Source: Caproicibacter sp046707225 (GTDB lineage: Bacteria; Bacillota; Clostridia; Oscillospirales; Acutalibacteraceae). From it: a stretch of 64,000 bases of DNA. The DNA lies in assembly GCF_046707225.1 (NCBI RefSeq), contig NZ_JBJKOP010000035.1, positions 124,001 to 188,000 on the forward strand, read 5' to 3'. Shown here piece after piece: positions 57,149-64,000 of the stretch (positions are counted from its first letter, which is position 1; every line of letters begins with the position of its first letter). The translations under genes were made by a program, and so were the position numbers. The notes under the pieces were generated by a model. It saw nothing but the letters and a program-made list of their open reading frames with translations, searched no databases and had not been told where the DNA came from.

Positions 57149-57241
57149 CCGGCGGTCAAGCCGAATCCGTGTACCGGAACGGTTATATTTGCGTGAGCCG
57201 GAGGAACAATAGGATGCAAAGGACGAAAGAGGGCGGACAAC

Positions 57242-59239
57242 ATGCCGAACGCGGTGAGATTCAACAGCCTGATTCATGAAAAAAGTCCCTACCTGTTACA
57301 GCACGCCCGTAATCCGGTGAACTGGTATCCCTGGGGCGACGAGGCTTTTGAAAAAGCGAAGCGGGAAGACAAGCCCGTGTTTTTATCCATCGGATATTCA
57401 ACCTGCCACTGGTGCCACGTCATGGCGGAGGAGTGCTTTGAGGATGAGGAGGTCGCGGGGGTGCTGAACCGGGACTTTATCAGCATCAAGGTGGACCGGG
57501 AGGAGCGCCCGGATGTGGACGGCTATTATATGGAGGTCTGCCAAAGAATGACCGGCTCGGGCGGATGGCCGCTCAGCGTCTTTCTTGACTCGGAGGGCAA
57601 GGCGTTTTTTGCCGGGACGTATTTCCCAAAATACGACCGCCCCGGAATGTCCGGATTTCTGACGCTGCTCGGGCAGATTGCCACGCTCTGGAAAACCGAC
57701 CGGAACCGAATCGCCGGCGCGGCGGAACGCATCGGGCGCGAAGCCGTGTTCCATGCGCAGAGCCCGGCCCCGGTGGATGAAAATATGCCGGAACGCGTGT
57801 TTGGGGAGCTTGAACGGCGGTTTGACGAAAAATACGGTGGCTTTTCCGAGGCGCCGAAGTTCCCATCCCCGCAGGATCTGCTGTTTCTGCTGCGCTTTTA
57901 TGCCGCCGCCGGAAAGGAAAAGGCTCTGAATATGTGCGAGAAAACGCTCGGCTGCATGCGCCGGGGCGGCATCTACGACCAGATCGGGTTCGGATTCTGC
58001 CGGTATTCGACGGACAGCCGTTGGCTGGTTCCCCATTTTGAGAAAATGCTGTCGGACAACGCCCTACTCTGCATGGCGTATACCGAGTGCTGGCAGATTA
58101 CGGGAAAAGAGGAATACCGTCGGACGGCGGAGGAAATCCTTTCGTACCTCACGGGCCGGATGCAGTCGAAAAACGGCGGATTTTACACGGCGGAGGACGC
58201 GGACTCCGAGGGCGTGGAGGGAAAGTATTATACCTTTACACCGGAGGAGCTCCGGCAGGTGCTTGGCCCGGACGAAAAGGAATTCAGCCGGTTGCTCGGA
58301 ATTACGGAAGAAGGCAATTTTGAAGGAAAAAACATCCCGAATCTTTTGTCCGGCGGAATTCCGGAGAATCGGAGGGGATTTGCCGAAGCCTGCCGCCGAA
58401 AGGTGCTGGCCTGCCGCTCCGGACGCGTCCCCCCGTTTCTGGACGACAAAATTCTCCCGTCCCGCACGGGGCTTGCCGTTGCGGCGCTTTCCTTGGCCGC
58501 CCGCGCGTTCGGGGAGGAAGCGTATCTGCGAAAGGCCCGTAAAGCCGCGGATTTTATTTTGGAAAACATGACCGCGCGGGACGGTTCGCTGATTGCCGTT
58601 TACCGGGAGGGTCCGTCCCGGGTGCCCGGCTTTGCTGAGGATTACGCCTTTTTCCTCTGGGGCCTGCTGGAGCTGTACGAAGCGGGCCGGGAGCCTTGCC
58701 GGCTTGAAAGCGCCCTGCGTTTGGAGAAGGTGTTCACAGAACGGTTTGAGGACCGGGAAAACGGAGGATTCTATTCCGCGGAGGCGGGAGCGGTTCGTTC
58801 CCCCGCGCGCGGCAAAGAAATCTGGGATTCCTCCATGCCGTCCGCCAACGCCGTCCACGCGTTCCAGCTGGTCCGTCTTGCCCGCCTGGCGGACAGGCCG
58901 GAACTGGAAAAGCGCGCGGCCAGGATTCTGGAAGCGTTCCCGCTGGAATTATCCCGGGCGCCTGCGGCGTGCCCCACCGCGGCCGGCGCGGCTTTGTATC
59001 TGCGCGGCGGAGGGACGGACGTCACGCTGACCGCGCGCGACGAAACGGAGCTTGCACCGTTTTACGGTGTGCTTCACAGCGGGTACTTCCCGTTTCTGAC
59101 CGTGCGGACAAATCCCGCAGACTTTGGCGCGGGGCAGAAAAATAGCGGGCCGCGCGCTTATGTGTGCGAGGGCCATCGCTGCTACCCTCCGGTTGACGAT
59201 GCGGATCAGCTTCTGCGCCTGATGCATGGAAAAAAATAA
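57242..59239 (+). CDS. YyaL-like thioredoxin-domain protein (DUF255)
   Basis: A 665-residue protein. The N-terminal DUF255 thioredoxin-like domain covers about residues 4-165, beginning RFNSLIHEKSPYLLQHARNP with the redox motif CHWCHVMAEECF near residue 52. The rest is an alpha/alpha-toroid like six-hairpin glycosidases, with CRYSTDSRWLVPHFEKMLSD and AEDADSEGVEGKYYTF. Relatives are conserved from bacteria to humans (SPATA20), but the reaction is unknown. ATG at 57242; the ribosome binding site AGGGCGGACAAC is moderate. Confidence 0.93.
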   Translation: MPNAVRFNSLIHEKSPYLLQHARNPVNWYPWGDEAFEKAKREDKPVFLSIGYSTCHWCHVMAEECFEDEEVAGVLNRDFISIKVDREERPDVDGYYMEVCQRMTGSGGWPLSVFLDSEGKAFFAGTYFPKYDRPGMSGFLTLLGQIATLWKTDRNRIAGAAERIGREAVFHAQSPAPVDENMPERVFGELERRFDEKYGGFSEAPKFPSPQDLLFLLRFYAAAGKEKALNMCEKTLGCMRRGGIYDQIGFGFCRYSTDSRWLVPHFEKMLSDNALLCMAYTECWQITGKEEYRRTAEEILSYLTGRMQSKNGGFYTAEDADSEGVEGKYYTFTPEELRQVLGPDEKEFSRLLGITEEGNFEGKNIPNLLSGGIPENRRGFAEACRRKVLACRSGRVPPFLDDKILPSRTGLAVAALSLAARAFGEEAYLRKARKAADFILENMTARDGSLIAVYREGPSRVPGFAEDYAFFLWGLLELYEAGREPCRLESALRLEKVFTERFEDRENGGFYSAEAGAVRSPARGKEIWDSSMPSANAVHAFQLVRLARLADRPELEKRAARILEAFPLELSRAPAACPTAAGAALYLRGGGTDVTLTARDETELAPFYGVLHSGYFPFLTVRTNPADFGAGQKNSGPRAYVCEGHRCYPPVDDADQLLRLMHGKK

Positions 59240-59253
59240 ATATTTGCCAATGC

Positions 59254-59282
59254 TTGAAACAGATAAAACGGTATGGTAAGAT
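59254..59282 (+). promoter_or_regulatory. Predicted promoter of the alcohol dehydrogenase gene
   Basis: TTGAAA at 59254-59259 and TAAGAT at 59277-59282, spacer 17. Confidence 0.6.
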
Positions 59283-59337
59283 AGAAACAGAAAAGATTGT
59301 TTAATAAATAACAAACGAAAAAGGGAGGACTTTTTTT

Positions 59338-60507
59338 ATGGCGAGATTCACATTGCCGCGCGACATTTATTTCGGAGCGGGTGCAATCGGCGAACTGAAA
59401 AATCTGAAAGGTTATAAAAAAGCCTTTATTGTTACCGGCGGACATTCCATGAGGAAAACCGGATTTTTGCAGAAGCTGGAAGACGTTCTGAAAGAAGCGG
59501 GACTGGAGACCAGAATTTATGAGGGCGTGGAGCCGGACCCGTCCATTGAGCGCGTTTTTGACGGCGCAAAGGCCATGCGCGAATTCGAACCCGACGTCAT
59601 CGTCGCGATCGGCGGCGGCTCCCCAATGGACGCCGCGAAAGCCATGTGGGTATTCTATGAATACCCAGACAAGACGTTTGACGACATCAAGGACCCGTTC
59701 ACCATGCCGAAGCTGAGAAAGAAAGCCATTTTTGTGGGGATTCCCTCCACCAGCGGCACCGCTTCCGAAGTTACGGCGTTTTCGGTCATTACGGATTACT
59801 CCACCAATATCAAGTATCCTCTCGCGGACTTTGAGATCACGCCCGACATCGCGGTTCTGGATACCGATATTCCGCAGGCCATGCCGAAAACCCTGACCGC
59901 CCACACGGGAATGGACGCGCTGACTCACGCAATCGAAGCCTACGTTGCCACGGCCCGTTCCGATTTTTCGGACGCCCTCGCGCTTAAGGCGATTTCCGAT
60001 ATTTTCGACAGCCTGCTCGATTCCTACAACGGCGACAAAGAAGCGCGCGGCAAGATGCACATTGCGCAGTGCCTGGCCGGCATGTCCTTCTCCAACGCGC
60101 TGCTCGGCATCGCGCACAGCATCGCGCATAAGACCGGCGCAATGTTCCACATTCCGCACGGCTGCTGCAACGCGATTCTTCTGCCGTTTGTCATAGAGTA
60201 CAATTCCAGAGCGTGCATGGAGCGCTATGCCCAGATTGCGAAGATGCTCGGCCTGCCGGGTTCGACGGACAAACAGCTTACGGATTCTCTGGTCGAGGCT
60301 GTGCGTGCGTTAAACAAGAAGCTCGGCATTCAGCCCACCTACCGTGAAAACGGCGTGAGCGAAGAGGATTTCAAGGCCCATGCGCAGACCATTGCGGAAA
60401 ACGCGGTCAAGGATCCCTGCACCTCCTCCAACCCGAGAACGACAAACGCGGAGAATATGCTCAAAGTCCTTACCTGCGCTTATTACGGCGAGGACGTCGC
60501 GTTTTAA
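59338..60507 (+). CDS. Iron-containing alcohol dehydrogenase
   Basis: A 389-residue NAD(P)-dependent, Fe-type dehydrogenase. The nucleotide site is AIGGGSPMDAAKAMW near residue 98, and metal ligands lie in GMDALTHAIEAYV, HSIAHKTGAMFHIPHG and HGCCNAILLPFV. Such enzymes reduce aldehydes such as butyraldehyde or act on 1,3-propanediol; the sequence does not select between them. ATG at 59338 follows AAGGGAGGAC. Its own promoter and terminator make it a single-gene unit. Confidence 0.93.
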   Translation: MARFTLPRDIYFGAGAIGELKNLKGYKKAFIVTGGHSMRKTGFLQKLEDVLKEAGLETRIYEGVEPDPSIERVFDGAKAMREFEPDVIVAIGGGSPMDAAKAMWVFYEYPDKTFDDIKDPFTMPKLRKKAIFVGIPSTSGTASEVTAFSVITDYSTNIKYPLADFEITPDIAVLDTDIPQAMPKTLTAHTGMDALTHAIEAYVATARSDFSDALALKAISDIFDSLLDSYNGDKEARGKMHIAQCLAGMSFSNALLGIAHSIAHKTGAMFHIPHGCCNAILLPFVIEYNSRACMERYAQIAKMLGLPGSTDKQLTDSLVEAVRALNKKLGIQPTYRENGVSEEDFKAHAQTIAENAVKDPCTSSNPRTTNAENMLKVLTCAYYGEDVAF

Positions 60508-60523
60508 AAACCCGGACATTATG

Positions 60524-60566
60524 AAAGCAGCCTGAAAGCGGGAACGCTTTCAGGCTGCTTTTTTTG
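60524..60566 (+). terminator. Terminator after the alcohol dehydrogenase
   Basis: AGCAGCCTGAAAGCG pairs perfectly with CGCTTTCAGGCTGCT around GGAA, and seven T follow. Confidence 0.9.
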
Positions 60567-60575
60567 GAGCCGCGG

Positions 60576-61415
60576 CTACCCCTGCTCCGATTCCTGCGCG
60601 CGCTGAAAAAGCTCGCGCATTCTCTTCATATGATACTGGTAAACCGTGCGCGTCTCCTCGTCCGGTTCGCCGTTTTCCGTCAGGCGAATGGCCTCAACCG
60701 CTTTCAGTTCGTCCAGAATCAGCCGGTAAACCGCTATGCTGGAGGAGATGCGAAAAACCTCGTCGTCATTCCAGCGCAGAATTTTTGCTTCCGAGATATA
60801 AAGCTTTACCGACCGCGAGATCCGGTCGATTTCTTCGATTACGGTTTTGGAGCCGACCGTCTGCTTTTGCGCGGCGTTCTCGATCGCTTCCGCGGTTTTC
60901 TTTTTTAATTCCGAATATGTTTTTTTGATTTCCAGCGCATGATTGGGCGGCATCACGACCAGGTTGACCAGGACCGCCATGGCGATTCCAAGCAGCGCGG
61001 CGCCCGTGCAGGACAGCGCATACTGCCAGGGCGCGTTCCGGGCCGCGCCGAACATGACCGCGGCGAAAGAAAAGCTGGACAGAACCCCGGCGCTTTCCAG
61101 ATGAAAGAAATGGCACAGGTACAGCGACAGAATCACTCCAATGCCGCACAGGCCCGCGTTGCCCGGTGAGACGGCGGCGAACGCGGCCCCCACGGCGGAA
61201 CCGATCACAACCCCGAACATTTTGTTTTTACCGGCTTTGACGGAAAGATCAATGGACTTCCCCATGGAAATCACGGTGGCAATCACCGCAATGAAGGGTT
61301 GATTGAGATGTAAGATATTGGAAACCGCGATGCAGAATGTCACGGCGATCCCCGTTTTGATAATTCGAAGGCCAAGCCGCAGATTCGTCCGGAAAAAACG
61401 GAAAAACCGTTCCAT
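60576..61415 (-). CDS. FUSC/aromatic acid exporter family protein
   Basis: A 279-residue membrane protein. Six N-terminal helices (residues about 15-160) carry AVTFCIAVSNIL, FIAVIATVISMGKSIDLS and GAALLGIAMAVLVNLVVMPP, the FUSC/ArAE pattern. The C-terminal 110 residues are a soluble coiled-coil region beginning EIKKTYSELKKKTAEAI. It may export aromatic acids or other small anions. The start is ATG at 61415, three bases after the HAD gene stop, so the two form an operon on the minus strand. Confidence 0.88.
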   Translation of the reverse strand: MERFFRFFRTNLRLGLRIIKTGIAVTFCIAVSNILHLNQPFIAVIATVISMGKSIDLSVKAGKNKMFGVVIGSAVGAAFAAVSPGNAGLCGIGVILSLYLCHFFHLESAGVLSSFSFAAVMFGAARNAPWQYALSCTGAALLGIAMAVLVNLVVMPPNHALEIKKTYSELKKKTAEAIENAAQKQTVGSKTVIEEIDRISRSVKLYISEAKILRWNDDEVFRISSSIAVYRLILDELKAVEAIRLTENGEPDEETRTVYQYHMKRMRELFQRAQESEQG

Positions 61416-61418
61416 AAT

Positions 61419-62090
61419 TCACCCCTTGCCGCCAAAAATGAGCGGAAGAATTTCATCCGGGGTCTCAAGCAGATAGGACGCGCCGTTTTCTTCCAGTTCA
61501 CGGCGGCCGCGGAACCCCCAGAGAACGCCGGCCGTCTCCATACCTGCGCCTGCGCCTGTTTTCATATCCGTGTTGGTGTCGCCGAGATAAAGGATTTCCC
61601 GCGGGTCTAGCCGGAATTTTTCCGCAATCATCAGCGCCCCCTGCGGGGACGGTTTGCGGGGAAGGCCGGGCTGCTGGCCGAAGCACAATTCAAAGCTTTC
61701 CGGCGGAAACAGCGAGGCGATGATCGCCTTGGCCCAGGCGTCGGGCTTGTTGGTGAGCACCGCGGCTGGAACGCCCGCTCTTTTCAGCCCCGCCAGCGTT
61801 TCCCGCATCCCGGGATATTCCCGCACAAGATGCACCGGGTCGCTTTCGTAAAGGGCGCTGTAAACCCTTTTCAGCTCCGCCGCCTCTTGCTCGGTAAAAG
61901 GTTCCTTACAAACGGCGGCAAGCATCCGCCGAATCTGCATATCGGCGCCGTCGCCGACGATTTTTCTGTAATCCTCGTCCGGAATTTCGGGGTATCCGCA
62001 CTGTTTCAGCGCCGTATTCGAAAAGTGGGCGATGGAGTAGAGCGTGTTTGCCAAAGTTCCGTCCAAATCAAAGATACATGCACGATACAA
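61419..62090 (-). CDS. HAD family phosphatase, phosphoglycolate-like
   Basis: A 223-residue HAD hydrolase, with the nucleophile motif CIFDLDGTLANTLYS near residue 5, a helical cap (residues about 15-85), VLTNKPDAWAKAI (motif II), then GALMIAEKF and LGDTNTDMKTGAGAGM (motifs III and IV). The short cap and the DLDGTL start suit phosphoglycolate phosphatase relatives. The substrate is uncertain. It is the first gene of the operon with the FUSC protein. ATG follows AGGTGATTCTTTGT. Confidence 0.92.
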   Translation of the reverse strand: MYRACIFDLDGTLANTLYSIAHFSNTALKQCGYPEIPDEDYRKIVGDGADMQIRRMLAAVCKEPFTEQEAAELKRVYSALYESDPVHLVREYPGMRETLAGLKRAGVPAAVLTNKPDAWAKAIIASLFPPESFELCFGQQPGLPRKPSPQGALMIAEKFRLDPREILYLGDTNTDMKTGAGAGMETAGVLWGFRGRRELEENGASYLLETPDEILPLIFGGKG

Positions 62091-62198
62091 AGAATCACCT
62101 GTTTATTTTTACTATTCCAATGTATGTATTTTACAATATTCACACGTTTTACACAAGTAAAATTATAAAGCGGATTTCCGCCGGGGGAACGGGGCCTC

Positions 62199-63182
62199 TC
62201 ACGCGGGTTGCCGGGCGCCGCTTTCGGCGGAGGGACGGAACAAATCCGCCGCGACCGAAAGAAAGCTTTTCATTGCCCTTGTCATATGGCAGTTTTTCTT
62301 ATAGGCGATAAACACTTCCCTTTTCAAAAGATTTTCCTCTTTTGTGTCGATCTTGAAATAAGCAAGGTTGACGGCGGAATGAGAGTGTTTGATCAGAGAA
62401 TCGGAAATAAACACGCAGCCCAGCCCCTGAGAAGCGATGTTGACGGCGGTCAGCATCTGATTCAGACGGATGGAGGATTTCGGAGAAAAATTCCTTTCGC
62501 TGCACAGGGCTTTCGCTTTCCGGTAAATATCGTGGTCCTTTTTCAAAAGGATAATCGGCAGATCGCGGACCAGGGTAAGGTCAATGCCCCTTGTCTGCGG
62601 TGAAAGGTGTTTGTTTTCACAGATATCCTCATTGGTCAGCGCAGAGTCTCGCAGCCGGTTCACAATCGGATAGTTCAGCGGGATGGCCAATAGAATCTGC
62701 TCGGTAAACAGGTCGGCGGACGTAAACAGTTTCGGGTCGCAGATGCCGGAATCGACGATCAGATCGATTTTATTGTCCATGGCTTTTTCATACAGCTCCA
62801 CGGAATCCGCTTCCATAAACTCAAGCGTAACGCCGGGGTGCAGCGCGGCAAACCGGTTGACAATGGAGGGAATGATGAACGACGAAAAGAACGCGGGCCC
62901 TGCGACGACAATCTTCCCGGCATTCAGGTTGGAAATGTCGTTTACATAAGAGTATAAGTTTTCCTCGATCTTCAGGATTTTTTCCGCCGCATCCACATAG
63001 GCTTTTCCCTCCTCCGTCAGCTCAAGAGTGGAGGTGCTGCGGTCAAAGACCTGAAACCCCAGCCGGGTTTCTATTTTTTTTACCGTCGCGCTCAGGGCGG
63101 GCTGAGAAACATACAGGTTCTTGGCGGCGCGGGAAAAACTGCGTTCCCGGTAAACTTCGTAAACGTACTTGTAATCCATCAT
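62199..63182 (-). CDS. LysR family transcriptional regulator
   Basis: A 327-residue LysR protein. The N-terminal HTH reads VYEVYRERSFSRAAKNLYVSQ followed by PALSATVKKIETRLG, the canonical LysR start, shown in pieces of fewer than 20 residues here: SFSRAAKNLYVSQPALSATV. The effector domain from about residue 90 is typical. ATG at 63182 (or 63179) is chosen with GAGGGA about ten bases upstream. It diverges from the hydroxyacid dehydrogenase gene, and the shared region carries an AT-rich palindrome. The target is probably that neighbour. Confidence 0.9.
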   Translation of the reverse strand: MMDYKYVYEVYRERSFSRAAKNLYVSQPALSATVKKIETRLGFQVFDRSTSTLELTEEGKAYVDAAEKILKIEENLYSYVNDISNLNAGKIVVAGPAFFSSFIIPSIVNRFAALHPGVTLEFMEADSVELYEKAMDNKIDLIVDSGICDPKLFTSADLFTEQILLAIPLNYPIVNRLRDSALTNEDICENKHLSPQTRGIDLTLVRDLPIILLKKDHDIYRKAKALCSERNFSPKSSIRLNQMLTAVNIASQGLGCVFISDSLIKHSHSAVNLAYFKIDTKEENLLKREVFIAYKKNCHMTRAMKSFLSVAADLFRPSAESGARQPA

Positions 63183-63213
63183 GCCCCGTGATTCCCTCGA
63201 TATAAATAAAATA

Positions 63214-63236
63214 ATATAGTTCATATACAACTATAT
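63214..63236. promoter_or_regulatory. Palindrome in the LysR-dehydrogenase intergenic region
   Basis: ATATAGTT and AACTATAT are separated by seven bases. LysR sites are usually T-N11-A with short inverted arms, which this matches. It sits 31 bases upstream of the lysR start. Confidence 0.6.
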
Positions 63237-63240
63237 ATAT

Positions 63241-63269
63241 TTGATTATATAATACATCGCGCATATAAT
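63241..63269 (+). promoter_or_regulatory. Predicted promoter of the dehydrogenase gene
   Basis: TTGATT at 63241-63246 and TATAAT at 63264-63269, spacer 17, just downstream of the palindrome. Confidence 0.65.
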
Positions 63270-63383
63270 CAATGATGCGGAAAAGATTTGCCATGAACAG
63301 GAAACGTATCCACTGAAAAAGATACTTTTGGGTCAGGGAAAACGTCGCAGAAAACGATTTATCTAAGGAGCGAGCTTGGGGAA

Positions 63384-64000
63384 ATGAAAGTACTGTTTTT
63401 AAGAGAAATGGATCAGTCCGGGCGGGACATCCTGCAAAACAACGGAATTGAAGTCCTGGTGAGCCATGGAAACAGCGAAGCGGACTTTATCCGGGATCTT
63501 CGAGAGACGCAGGCGGAGGGGATTCTGTGCCGCACGGGAAAGGTGACGCCGGCCATGATCGACGCTTCCGAAAACCTGAGGGTCATTGCAAAGCACGGGG
63601 TGGGTCTGGACAATATTGATCTGGATTATGCCACGAAACGGGGAATCCAGGTGGTTTACGCCCCGACGGGAAACTCCAATTCCGTCGCGGAGCACGCCTT
63701 GTTTTTAATACTTGCCTGCGCGCGGCGATTTCGTTATGTGGATGAAATCTTCCGCGGAGGCGATTTCAATGTGCGGTATACGCTTCATAATACCTTTGAA
63801 TTGCAGGGAATGACGCTTGGACTGCTCGGGTGCGGCCGAATCGGACAGCTGCTCGCAAAAAAAGCGGCCTACGGCTTCGGGATGAAAGTCATCGGGTACG
63901 ATCCGTTTCTCAGTCAGGAAAAGCTGAAAGCTCCCATCGAACTGAAAACGAAGGAAGAGGTCCTCAGGGAAGCGGACTTTGTCAGCCTGCACATGCCCTC
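63384..64000 (+). CDS. D-2-hydroxyacid dehydrogenase, 5' part
   Basis: The gene runs off the window; the first 205 codons are visible. It begins MKVLFLREMDQSGRD and has the substrate part with RVIAKHGVGLDNIDLDYA. The family pattern APTGNSNSVAEHALFLIL comes before the Rossmann motif LGLLGCGRIGQLLAKKAA near residue 150. SerA and glycerate, lactate or phosphoglycerate dehydrogenases share this fold; the exact substrate cannot be fixed without the C terminus. ATG at 63384 has GGAGCGAGCTTGGGG upstream. Adjacent divergent LysR suggests inducible expression. Confidence 0.9.
   Translation, partial: MKVLFLREMDQSGRDILQNNGIEVLVSHGNSEADFIRDLRETQAEGILCRTGKVTPAMIDASENLRVIAKHGVGLDNIDLDYATKRGIQVVYAPTGNSNSVAEHALFLILACARRFRYVDEIFRGGDFNVRYTLHNTFELQGMTLGLLGCGRIGQLLAKKAAYGFGMKVIGYDPFLSQEKLKAPIELKTKEEVLREADFVSLHMP

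Noticed and set aside
1..64000. CRISPR arrays, rRNA or tRNA genes
   Set aside because: No regularly spaced repeats, no tRNA-like T-arm sequence and no rRNA segment was seen on either strand by reading.

Overview
The window is a contiguous piece of a low-to-medium GC Firmicute chromosome. The best guess is a clostridium of the Oscillospiraceae/Ruminococcaceae type. Supporting evidence: the Bacillota spc-alpha ribosomal gene order, a zinc-type S14, a KOW protein between map and infA, a PyrK/PyrD-B dihydroorotate dehydrogenase, a T-box riboswitch, NiaR/NiaX, DegV proteins, DUF1292 next to ruvX, and TTGACA-N17-TATAAT promoters with strong AGGAGG ribosome binding sites. No 16S or 23S rRNA or tRNA gene was seen, so the genus is not fixed.

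Layout. 1-9.3 kb: distal spc and alpha operons (rplE to rplQ) with secY, adk, map, infA, rpoA, closed by a terminator. 9.4-10.1 kb: two small membrane proteins. 10.3-12.7 kb: serC-serA on the minus strand. 13.0-14.5 kb: two tandem secreted paralogues. 14.6-20.6 kb: a DUF218 membrane protein, then pyrC-pyrF-pyrK-pyrD, a tiny Cys-rich protein, a histidine phosphatase and ruvX. 20.6-26.6 kb: two DegV proteins, DUF1292, a structured minus-strand RNA candidate, a second candidate large RNA on the plus strand, a T-box in front of a BASS transporter, and the niaR-niaX niacin module. 26.8-33.2 kb: prfC, an AT-rich secreted-protein island, a glutathione peroxidase with a thioredoxin reductase, a patatin and a lytic transglycosylase. 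33.2-40.8 kb: a two-component system followed by a MacB-type ABC efflux locus. 40.8-47.8 kb: a sugar (probably L-arabinose) locus. Its transporter (chvE-gguA-gguB type) and AraR-type repressor are intact, but araB and araD are decayed; araB is split by a small palindromic repeat. 48.0-53.8 kb: a TetR-controlled MMPL pump with a 955-residue secreted partner. 54.0-64.0 kb: a Rieske FAD oxidoreductase, a tocopherol-cyclase-like protein, a GNAT enzyme, a YyaL/DUF255 protein, an iron alcohol dehydrogenase, an aromatic-acid-exporter-like protein, a HAD phosphatase, and a LysR regulator divergent from a D-2-hydroxyacid dehydrogenase that runs off the end.

Main points for follow-up. (1) A non-autonomous palindromic repeat family has three copies here, at 41507-41638, 47605-47753 and 56516-56643; one sits inside araB. 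(2) An arabinose regulon keeps uptake and control but has lost its kinase and epimerase; the two surviving promoters share the same operator over the -35 box. (3) Two structured RNA candidates flank the DUF1292 gene. (4) A T-box whose apparent specifier codon is Ile sits upstream of a BASS-family carrier. (5) A 48-residue Cys-rich protein overlaps the end of pyrD. (6) A large acidic secreted protein is encoded with an MMPL pump. All calls come from reading the sequence; no database search was run.
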